A stretch of 11,479 nt of DNA from the NCBI GenBank assembly GCA_050701635.1, contig JBOGDF010000177.1, positions 1 to 11,479 on the forward strand. Reading direction: 5' to 3'. This DNA is from WHSM01 sp050701635 (lineage in GTDB: Bacteria; Actinomycetota; Actinomycetes; Mycobacteriales; Micromonosporaceae). Below the pieces are notes generated by a model that was not told the origin of the DNA, made no database searches, and saw only the letters and a program-made list of their open reading frames with translations. The position numbers were made by a program, and so were the translations under genes. Shown here one piece after another: positions 6,214 to 11,479 of this stretch (position 1 is its first letter; each line of letters starts with the position of its first letter).

Positions 6214-7078
6214 GTCGACGCGGCTTGGGGTCCGCAAAACCTACAAGTTGTACGTGGGCGGCGCGTTCCCGCGCAGCGAGTCAGGACGGTCGTACCCGGT
6301 GACCTCTGCCAAGGGCGAGTTCCTCGCCAACGCCGCGCTCGCTTCGCGCAAGGACGTACGAGACGCCGTGGTCGCCGCCCGGAAGGCGTTCCCCGGGTGG
6401 GCAGGGCTGACGGCGTACCACCGGGGACAGATCTTGTACCGGGTGGCCGAGATGCTGGAGGGGCGCCGGGATCAGTTCGTGGCAGAGGCCCGGGCCGCTC
6501 AGGGTCGCACGGCGCGCCAGGCTGAGACAGAAGTCGAGGCGGCGATCGACCGGTGGGTGTGGTACGCCGGCTGGGCCGACAAGATCGCCCAGGTGTACGG
6601 CAACGCCAACCCGGTCGCCGGCCCGTTCTTCAACCTCTCCTCCCCCGAGCCGACCGGCGTGGTCGGGATCGTGGCGCCGCAGTCCGCGCCGCTGCTCGGG
6701 CTGGTGAGCGTGATGGCGCCGGCGATCGTCACCGGCAACACCGTGGTGGTGCTCGCCTCGGAGGCGTACCCGCTGCCGGCGATCACGCTCGCCGAGGTGC
6801 TGGCCACGTCCGATCTACCGGGTGGCGTGGTCAACCTGCTCACCGGGCGGCCCGCCGAGACCGCGCCCTGGCTGGCGTCTCACATGGACGTCAACGCGAT
6901 CGACCTGGCCGGGGTGGACGACCCCGCGCTCGCCGTCGACCTGGAGCGCGCCGCGGCCGAAAACCTGAAACGGGTGGTACGCCCCGCGCCGGCCACCGAC
7001 TGGCGCGCCGACCCCGGCACCGGGCGGCTCACGGCGTACCTGGAGACCAAGACGGTATGGCACCCGAAGGGGACCTGA
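6206..7078 (+). CDS. Truncated, non-catalytic aldehyde dehydrogenase homologue (ALDH16 second-domain type)
   Basis: A 290-residue ALDH-fold protein comparable to only the first 60% of an ALDH. It begins YKLYVGGAFPRSESG like a normal ALDH and keeps FPGWAG, YYAGWADKI-like (WYAGWADKI), GNTVVVL and LPGGVVNLLTG. It ends after ENLKRVVRP and TKTVWHPKGT without any nucleophile-Cys or C-terminal oligomerisation segment. Cofactor residues are also degraded: the position of Asn160 in the partner is Ser160 and that of Lys183 is Leu183, while Glu186 remains. The frame is clean and codon use normal, so it is a maintained gene and not decay. The second domain of ALDH16 proteins (human ALDH16A1) is a similar inactive ALDH half ending in a comparable TKxxWxPxG motif, as far as I recall. 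A structural or regulatory subunit role for the upstream ALDH is inferred. The start is TTG with a strong RBS. Confidence 0.85.
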   Translation: MPESTRLGVRKTYKLYVGGAFPRSESGRSYPVTSAKGEFLANAALASRKDVRDAVVAARKAFPGWAGLTAYHRGQILYRVAEMLEGRRDQFVAEARAAQGRTARQAETEVEAAIDRWVWYAGWADKIAQVYGNANPVAGPFFNLSSPEPTGVVGIVAPQSAPLLGLVSVMAPAIVTGNTVVVLASEAYPLPAITLAEVLATSDLPGGVVNLLTGRPAETAPWLASHMDVNAIDLAGVDDPALAVDLERAAAENLKRVVRPAPATDWRADPGTGRLTAYLETKTVWHPKGT

Positions 7079-7110
7079 AGTAGTCCTGCCCCGCTGCCTC
7101 GACCTGCTTT

Positions 7111-7145
7111 TCGATGGCATCGACCCTGTTTTTCGATGGCATCGA
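7111..7145. repeat. Twin palindromes 22 bp apart (operator pair or imperfect terminator hairpin)
   Basis: TCGATGGCATCGA occurs at 7111-7123 and again at 7133-7145. Each is a 6-bp dyad with one central base. The surrounding 22-nt unit (CTGYTTTTCGATGGCATCGAC) is tandemly repeated, placing the dyads two helical turns apart on the same DNA face. They lie 33 nt after the ALDH stop and 59 nt before the next start, as expected for a two-site operator of the LVIVD-protein gene. Alternatively, because each copy is self-complementary, copy 1 can pair with copy 2 in RNA (12 bp, one G-G mismatch, 9-nt loop) and act as terminator of the deoC operon. TAGCTA at 7150-7155 is a weak -10 candidate downstream. 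Confidence 0.6.
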
Positions 7146-7203
7146 CACCTAGCTATGTGATTCCCTGGTGTCGCCGGTCGGGGGGCCAGCATGGGGAGGC
7201 TTC

Positions 7204-8598
7204 GTGAGGTTCCGCCTTGTCCACTACGCGACACTCGGCACGGCCGCACTCGCGTTCGCAGCGGCGGTGGCGTATCCGGCCGCCGCGCACGACCTGGAAA
7301 ACCCGCATCCCGGAGCGCCGACCACACCGGTGGCGCCGGAAGCGGCGCACGACATGGAGCGGATCGCGTCGACCAAGAGCATCGGCTCGGTCAACACCGA
7401 CCTGGCGTTCTGGGGCGACACCGCGTACATGGGTGTCTACAACGGACTGCAGATCGTCGACATCTCCGACCCGGCGAAGCCCACCGTGACCGGTGAGCTG
7501 CACTGCCACGGCAGCCAGAACGACGTGTCCGTCTGGAACGGCCTGCTGTTCATGTCGGTCGACCGGCCGCAGACCTCACCGGGCTGCGACAGCGCCTCCA
7601 CGCCCGACAACGCGCCGGGCTGGGAAGGCATCCGGATCTTCGACGTACGCGATCCCGCGAACGTCCAGCACATCGGCTCGGTGGCGACCGACTGCGGGTC
7701 GCACACCCACACGCTGGTGCCCGACGCGGCCAACGGACGGGCGCTGATCTACGTCTCGTCGTACTCGAACAACAGCAACACGTTCGGGGCCACCCAGTGG
7801 GGCAACAACTGCCAGGTCGGCCACGGCTACATCTCCGTGATCGACGTACCGCTGAGCAGCCCGGCGACCGCGAAGGTGGTCAGCAAGCCGGGGCTGCCGC
7901 TGGCCCCGTACTTCGGCAACGGAGGCAACGGCTGCCACGACATCGGGGTGTTCACCGGACTGAAGATGGCCGCGGCCGCCTGCTCCGGCAACGCGCTGCT
8001 GCTGGACATCAGCGACCCGGTGAACCCCACGTCGACCGACTCGATCGGACTGCCGCACGCCAAGGCGTTCTGGCACTCCGGTGCGTTCAGCTTCGACGGC
8101 AAGGTCGCGATCTTCGGCGACGAGACGTACGGCGGTGGCGGCAACGCCTGCAAGCAGCCGAAGGACGACCTCGGCAAGCTGTGGTTCTACGGCGTGGACG
8201 TGGCGGCGAAGCGCTTCACCTCCCACACCGCGCTGAGCAGCTACAAGCTCCCCCGCGCGCAAGGCGGCGGCACGCTCGCCTCGTGCACCGCGCACAACTA
8301 CAACGTGCTGCCGATCCCCGGCAAGTACATCCTCAACTCCGCCTGGTACGTCGGCGGCACCACGCTGGTTGACTTCTCCGACCCGACGGCGCCGAAGGAG
8401 CTGGCGTACTTCGACTACCAGAATGTGAAGTTCTACGGCGGCGCCTGGTCGTCGTACTACTACAACGGCTACTCGTACGCCTCCAGCATCGACACCGGCC
8501 TGGAGGTGCTCGACTACCTCGGCACCGCCGACGCCGGTGCGATCGCGCAGCCGTACCTCAACCCCCAGACCCAGGAGCAACCGCTCCCAGGCGTCTGA
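7204..8598 (+). CDS. Secreted LVIVD-repeat beta-propeller protein
   Basis: A 464-residue exported protein of unknown function. A signal peptide (MRFRLVHY, hydrophobic core 9-25, cleavage after PAAA at residue 28) is followed by repeats of the LVIVD type: GLQIVDISDP (81), GIRIFDVRDP (142), GYISVIDV (208), ALLLDISDPVNP (264), TTLVDFSDPTAP (386) and GLEVLDYLG (432). This predicts a six- or seven-bladed propeller. Several blades carry His near the same place: H100/H102, H167/H169, H245, H291 and H364, often beside Cys, suggesting a metal site or disulfide-stabilised face. I chose GTG at 7204, which has GGGGAGG (7193-7199) 4 nt upstream, over an in-frame start at 7168 that would put extra residues before the signal peptide. 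It is flanked by the twin palindromes upstream and a strong hairpin downstream, so it is probably monocistronic. Aggregates such as this are annotated only as LVIVD repeat-containing proteins. Confidence 0.88.
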   Translation: MRFRLVHYATLGTAALAFAAAVAYPAAAHDLENPHPGAPTTPVAPEAAHDMERIASTKSIGSVNTDLAFWGDTAYMGVYNGLQIVDISDPAKPTVTGELHCHGSQNDVSVWNGLLFMSVDRPQTSPGCDSASTPDNAPGWEGIRIFDVRDPANVQHIGSVATDCGSHTHTLVPDAANGRALIYVSSYSNNSNTFGATQWGNNCQVGHGYISVIDVPLSSPATAKVVSKPGLPLAPYFGNGGNGCHDIGVFTGLKMAAAACSGNALLLDISDPVNPTSTDSIGLPHAKAFWHSGAFSFDGKVAIFGDETYGGGGNACKQPKDDLGKLWFYGVDVAAKRFTSHTALSSYKLPRAQGGGTLASCTAHNYNVLPIPGKYILNSAWYVGGTTLVDFSDPTAPKELAYFDYQNVKFYGGAWSSYYYNGYSYASSIDTGLEVLDYLGTADAGAIAQPYLNPQTQEQPLPGV

Positions 8599-8613
8599 GA
8601 AATTTTCTGGGTA

Positions 8614-8647
8614 CGAGGGGCGGGATCCAGCCGGGTCCCGCCCCTCG
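8614..8647 (+). terminator. Strong GC-rich terminator hairpin after the LVIVD gene
   Basis: CGAGGGGCGGGA (8614-8625) pairs perfectly with TCCCGCCCCTCG (8636-8647). The inner bases continue with one U-G and two C-G pairs, giving a 15-bp stem with an AGCC loop. It starts 15 nt after the stop codon. It has no U-tract, as is usual in high-GC actinobacteria. Confidence 0.8.
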
Positions 8648-8660
8648 GGCGCACAGGGCA

Positions 8661-8721
8661 GGGGTACGCCCCGCCGGATCCGTCCCGGGAGTCTAGGGTT
8701 TGCGATGGCCGGAAATCCGGC
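8661..8721. promoter_or_regulatory. Cluster of short palindromes in the upstream region of the acidic-protein gene
   Basis: The 174-nt gap between genes (8599-8772) contains, after the terminator, GGGG-TACG-CCCC (8661-8672), CGGATCCG (8675-8682), TCCCGGGA (8683-8690) and GCCGGA-AA-TCCGGC (8708-8721). The last is the most operator-like, lying about 10 nt before TACCCT (8731-8736), a possible -10 box. GC-rich DNA makes short palindromes common, so support is weak. Confidence 0.3.
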
Positions 8722-8772
8722 ACGACGACTTACCCTGGGGCGCCGCCCCGCAGGATCAGTACGGAGGACGCA

Positions 8773-9867
8773 ATGGCTCGCCACCGCGCCGATAAGCCCG
8801 AGGACCAGCTCGACTCGGCCGACGCCGGCCGCGACGAGGAGCTCGACGAGGGCGTACTCGACGAGACCGACGAGGCCTCCGACGACGAAGCCGAGCTCGA
8901 CGACGTTGCCGATGACGACGACGTTGCCGATGACGAGGGCGACGACGCCGTTGACGCCGGTGACGAGGAGTCGGACCAGCGGCCGGCCGCCGTCACGAAG
9001 TTCTGGGACAAGCTCAAGGTGACGCCGGTCGAGATCGCGCTGCCCCGCGGCGTCGGGTACACGCTGCGGGCGTACCGGATGAGCGACACCCTGGCCGGCG
9101 ACGAGGCGGAAGCCGACGCCGCCGACGCGGCCGAGGAGCTGACCGACGAAGCGGCCGAGAGCGCCGCTCCGACCACCTCGGCGGCGAAGGGTTCCCGCCG
9201 GGGCCGGGTGGACGAGAAGGCCGACGAGCTCGAGGACGCCGACGACGAAGACCTTGATGACGAGGACCTCGAGGACGAGGACCTGGACGACGAAGACGAG
9301 GACCTCGAAGACGACGAGGACCTCGAGGACGAAGACGAAGACGAGGAAGAAGAAGACGAGGAGGAAGAGGAGCCGGAGCCCGAGGAGGTTCCCCTCTTCC
9401 TGACGCAGGACCGCCGGCTGCTGCTGTTCCGCAGCCCCGAGGGGTTGGTGGAGTTCGTACAGTCCGGCGAGGCGAACAGCCTGGAGCAGCTCGACGAGTG
9501 GGAGACGCTGCGTACCACCGTCACCGCCGACCAGGTCATGGTCGCCGAGGAGGACCGGTACGAGCTCGACCTGGTGGTGGAGAACCTGCGCGGCGGCCAC
9601 GACTCCTGGGACGCCGAGCTGCTGATCAAGGCGGGCGAGCTCTGCCGTGATCTGGGCCACGCGCTGAAGATCGACTCGGTGATGAGCGCGCTGTCCCCGG
9701 GCTCCCCGCTCGACGATATGGACGAAGGGCTACGAAGCACCGAGAACAGCCGGATAACCGCATTCTTCGCACGGCGCAAACTCCGGCGTATCGGGGCACA
9801 ACAGGCAGCCCTCGCGTGGCGTTCGATAATTGGCAAGATCTCTACTTCCGTGGACTGGCGGGATTGA
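8773..9867 (+). CDS. Highly acidic conserved-looking protein of unknown function
   Basis: A 364-residue cytoplasmic protein with no signal peptide or membrane segment. Order: an Asp/Glu-rich N-terminus (10-68); a short non-acidic block VTKFWDKLKVTPVEIALPRG (74-93) continuing to YTLRAYR; an Ala/Asp/Glu linker; a nearly pure Asp/Glu/Leu run (about 151-205); a folded-looking domain (206-320) starting VPLFLTQDRRLLLFRSPEGLVEFV; and a basic, helical C-terminus with FFARRKLRRIGAQQAALAWR (331-350). The opposite charges of middle and C-terminus suggest self-interaction or mimicry of nucleic acid. I vaguely recall actinobacterial relatives carrying labels such as primosomal protein, but see no primase or helicase motif, so give no function. 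The start is firm: ATG 8773 after GGAGG (8763-8767). The last 45 codons use rarer codons (ATA, CGA, CTA) than the rest. A hairpin follows the stop. Confidence 0.85.
   Translation: MARHRADKPEDQLDSADAGRDEELDEGVLDETDEASDDEAELDDVADDDDVADDEGDDAVDAGDEESDQRPAAVTKFWDKLKVTPVEIALPRGVGYTLRAYRMSDTLAGDEAEADAADAAEELTDEAAESAAPTTSAAKGSRRGRVDEKADELEDADDEDLDDEDLEDEDLDDEDEDLEDDEDLEDEDEDEEEEDEEEEEPEPEEVPLFLTQDRRLLLFRSPEGLVEFVQSGEANSLEQLDEWETLRTTVTADQVMVAEEDRYELDLVVENLRGGHDSWDAELLIKAGELCRDLGHALKIDSVMSALSPGSPLDDMDEGLRSTENSRITAFFARRKLRRIGAQQAALAWRSIIGKISTSVDWRD
8902..8937 (+). repeat. Tandem 18-nt repeat inside the acidic-protein gene
   Basis: GACGTTGCCGATGACGAC (8902-8919) is repeated at 8920-8937 with one changed base at the end. 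It encodes two copies of DVADDD/E within the acidic N-terminus. Confidence 0.7.
9223..9387 (+). repeat. Low-complexity GAC/GAG tract coding an Asp/Glu run
   Basis: About 55 codons are almost all GAC, GAA or GAG with interspersed CTC/CTG, giving DEDLEDEDLDDEDEDLEDDE-like units and then an Asp/Glu run ending in Glu. GACGAGGACCTCGAGGACGA-like units recur, so replication slippage could vary its length between strains. Confidence 0.7.
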
Positions 9868-9872
9868 CCTCC

Positions 9873-9896
9873 GACCAGGGAGCATCGACCCTGGTC
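9873..9896 (+). terminator. Hairpin terminator after the acidic-protein gene
   Basis: GACCAGGG (9873-9880) and CCCTGGTC (9889-9896) form a perfect 8-bp stem with an 8-nt loop, starting 5 nt after the stop codon. No U-tract follows. Confidence 0.6.
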
Positions 9897-9945
9897 AGTG
9901 AAAACGGCGGGGTGAAGTCGGGGGCACCCAGTGGTGCCGCCGCAC

Positions 9946-9951
9946 TAATCT
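9946..9951 (+). promoter_or_regulatory. Candidate -10 box for the IS110-like protein gene
   Basis: TAATCT fits TANNNT and lies in the only AT-richer spot of the 124-nt gap (9868-9991), about 40 nt before the GTG at 9992. Just upstream is a short hairpin, GGCACC-CAGT-GGTGCC (9923-9938). No clear -35 is seen. Confidence 0.35.
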
Positions 9952-9991
9952 CGGTCGAAGCGTCGTCGCGCCCCTCGGAGGTGTACCGGTC

Positions 9992-11479
9992 GTGCGTGTG
10001 TACTGCGGTCTTGCGTCTGCTGGACAGCGGATTCCCGTGGCGGTGGTTGACGACGCCGGCCGGCTGCTGGCCAGCGTCGAGGTCGACGACACGCCCGCCG
10101 GGTACGCCGCTGTCTGCGCACTGATCGCGGAACGCTGCCCGGAGTCCGGCCCGGTACGCGCCGCCATGGCCACCGACACCGAGACCAGCCTGGTGTCGCT
10201 GCTGCTGGCGGCTGCCGGCGAGCCGCTGGCACTGGGAGACGAGCAGACCGTGGCCGCCTTCGCCAACGGCGAGCCGGCCGGCGCACCGGATTCGCACCGG
10301 CGTGCGGTGGCGCTGGCACGGGCGCTGCAGGCCGGCACCCTGGCCGCCGCCTCGCAGCCGGCACCGCGGGATCTCGCCGCGCTGCGTCCCGTACTGGCCG
10401 CGCACCGGGCGGCCACCGCCGGCCGTACCGCCGCGGTCACCATGCTGCGCGAGGTGCTGCGGGAGCTATACCCGGCGGCGCTGCGTACCTTCCCCGACCC
10501 GGGTCAGCCGTTGGCGCTCGCCGCGCTGGAGCGGCTCGCCGACCCGGTCCAGGTGGCGCGCGGCGAGGACGGCAATGCGGTGGGACAGCTGTGCGCGGCC
10601 GGCTTCCCGGAGGCCGAGGTGCGCGCCGCCGTGGCCGCCCTGTGGGAGGCCGTCGCCGACGCCGCGGCTCGCCGCTCCAGCACCGAGGCGATCGGCGCCA
10701 CCGTACGCAACGGCGTTTCCGCCGTACGGTCCGCCGATGGCGTCGCCACCGCGCTGGTGAGTGTGATCGCCGACCACGTCGAGCCGCGTACCGGCGGCCG
10801 CGGGTTCCCCGCCGTACCGCCGGTGTCCGGCCCACCCGCCGCGCCTCCGGTCTCCAGCCCACCCGCGGCTCCGGTCTCGGGCCAGCCCGCGGTCTCGGGC
10901 CCGCCCGTGGTGTCCGACCCGCTCACCGCGCCCGCGGCGTCCCTGCCACCGGGCGCGGGCAGCCCGCTGGCTGCGCAGGCCGCGGCGTCAACCGGCGCCG
11001 AGGTCTGGCCCGCTCCTCCCGGCGGCATCGGCGACGCCACAGCGTCTCCGCCGCAGCCGATGCCAGGGCCGGCCGGCGTACCTCCGCCGCCCGTTCTGCC
11101 AGCCGGGAGCCCGGCTGCGCCGCAGCCGGTGGCTACGCACCAGGAAGCGCCGATACTGCCGCCCGCGCAGCAACCGCCGATGCGGGCGCCGTCGCAGCAG
11201 CCGCCGGTGGCAGCGCCAGCGCACCAGCCGCCGGTGGGGCCGCCGGCGCACCAGCCGGCCACGTTCCCGGCCGCACCGGCGGCGGCCCTGTCGGCTCCAG
11301 GCGAGGCACCGAGCTCCGGCTTCACGCCCAGTGCTCCGGTGTCCGGAGCGCCCCTGCCGTCGGCTCCGGTGTCGGGAGCGCCGCCGTCGGCAGCACCGGT
11401 CTCCGGGGCTCCGGCGCCGCAAGCCAGCGGGCAGGTCGCGCCGAGCGTGGCCGGCCCGGTGTCGGCGTCGCCGGTGTTC
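9992..11479 (+). CDS. Degenerate IS110-transposase-like domain with Pro/Ala-rich tail (3' partial)
   Basis: The frame runs off the right edge; 496 residues are visible. GTG at 9992 is chosen because GGAGG lies at 9977-9981 (10 nt away) and the domain begins at once with MRVYCGLASAGQRIPVAVVD. Residues 1-250 follow the layout of the IS110-family N-terminal DEDD (RNase H-like) region: strand-rich start, DTPAGYAAVCALI, MATDTETSLVSLLLAAAGEPLAL, a VAAFANGEPAGAPD block where IS110 has KxDxxDA, ALRPVLAAHRAATAGRTAAVTMLREVL, then LADPVQV...AAGFPEAEVRAAVAALW. Most catalytic positions look lost: Ala8 for the first Asp, Met59 for Glu, Arg103 for the last Asp; only Asp100 fits. From residue 271 the chain is low-complexity Pro/Ala/Ser/Val/Gln. 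No Transposase_20 domain appears before the edge. A domesticated transposase-derived protein is my inference; the fold call rests on pattern similarity, not a search. Confidence 0.8.
   Translation, partial: MRVYCGLASAGQRIPVAVVDDAGRLLASVEVDDTPAGYAAVCALIAERCPESGPVRAAMATDTETSLVSLLLAAAGEPLALGDEQTVAAFANGEPAGAPDSHRRAVALARALQAGTLAAASQPAPRDLAALRPVLAAHRAATAGRTAAVTMLREVLRELYPAALRTFPDPGQPLALAALERLADPVQVARGEDGNAVGQLCAAGFPEAEVRAAVAALWEAVADAAARRSSTEAIGATVRNGVSAVRSADGVATALVSVIADHVEPRTGGRGFPAVPPVSGPPAAPPVSSPPAAPVSGQPAVSGPPVVSDPLTAPAASLPPGAGSPLAAQAAASTGAEVWPAPPGGIGDATASPPQPMPGPAGVPPPPVLPAGSPAAPQPVATHQEAPILPPAQQPPMRAPSQQPPVAAPAHQPPVGPPAHQPATFPAAPAAALSAPGEAPSSGFTPSAPVSGAPLPSAPVSGAPPSAAPVSGAPAPQASGQVAPSVAGPVSASPVF
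10823..11479 (+). repeat. Pro/Ala-rich repeat tail, including three SAPVSGAP units
   Basis: The tail contains PVSGPP/PVSSPP/PVSGQP/VSGPP units (10823-10915), QQPP/HQPP units (about 11167-11267) and three near-identical SAPVSGAP units (11330-11413). It has essentially no charged residues after the first part. It is predicted to be disordered and prone to length variation. Confidence 0.75.

Noticed and set aside
3751..6237. Very long open frame (828 codons) on the minus strand across deoC and the ALDH gene
   Set aside because: It is antisense to two genes with intact family motifs. Its translation is low-complexity Arg/Gly/Val/Leu typical of GC-rich shadow frames.
6206..7078. Second ALDH as a pseudogene or frameshifted remnant
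   Set aside because: The frame is clean with a strong RBS, good codon use and a defined C-terminal ending. I find no missing half in other frames before the next gene, and the shape fits a known non-catalytic ALDH domain.
7102..7146. Start of a CRISPR array
   Set aside because: There are only two copies, with 9 nt between the palindromes and no true spacers.
9223..9387. GAC/GAG tract as a non-coding satellite
   Set aside because: It stays in frame within a gene with good start and end, and codes for an Asp/Glu run like those of other acidic proteins.
7576..9660. Long minus-strand open frame across the LVIVD and acidic-protein genes
   Set aside because: It spans two plus-strand genes, a terminator and the intergenic region. 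The Val/Leu/Phe-rich run in it is just the complement of the GAC/GAG tract.
9992..11479. An active IS110 insertion sequence
   Set aside because: Catalytic acidic positions are mostly replaced, the C-terminal part is a Pro/Ala tail, and no IS end or target-site pattern is visible upstream.

Overview
The window is a high-GC actinobacterial chromosome segment, most likely from the Micromonosporaceae. Supporting signs are very high GC with GC-biased third codon positions, GTG and TTG starts, apparently leaderless genes with TANNNT -10 boxes, and proline-rich membrane or low-complexity proteins. The lineage is inferred from style and from recognised proteins, not from a search.

Layout. (1) Positions 2-841 hold the 3' end of a membrane-anchored protein with a proline/glycine/tyrosine-rich cytoplasmic part and an extracellular domain. 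(2) Two bases later starts a 556-residue phosphohexomutase-superfamily enzyme (pmmB, PGM2-type). It converges on a small secreted four-cysteine protein encoded on the minus strand. (3) upp (minus) and deoC (plus) diverge from a short region in which both have a -10-like box exactly 7 nt before the start codon. deoC is followed by a full-length aldehyde dehydrogenase and then, with an 8-nt overlap, by a truncated non-catalytic aldehyde dehydrogenase homologue. (4) After a pair of identical palindromes there is a secreted LVIVD-repeat beta-propeller protein ending in a strong hairpin. (5) An extremely acidic protein of unknown function is followed by a hairpin and then by a gene running off the right edge. 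The start of that last gene looks like a degenerate IS110-transposase catalytic domain joined to a proline/alanine-rich tail.

How the genes fit together. The middle of the window reads as a nucleoside and pentose-phosphate salvage locus. A PGM2-type mutase could interconvert (deoxy)ribose-1-phosphate and -5-phosphate, and DeoC cleaves deoxyribose-5-phosphate to glyceraldehyde-3-phosphate and acetaldehyde. The aldehyde dehydrogenase pair could oxidise the acetaldehyde, and Upp recycles uracil to UMP. The ALDH pair looks like a two-gene version of the two-domain ALDH16 family. The right-hand part (acidic protein plus IS110-like protein) is functionally undescribed as far as I can tell. I see no tRNA, rRNA, CRISPR array, intact insertion sequence or phage element.
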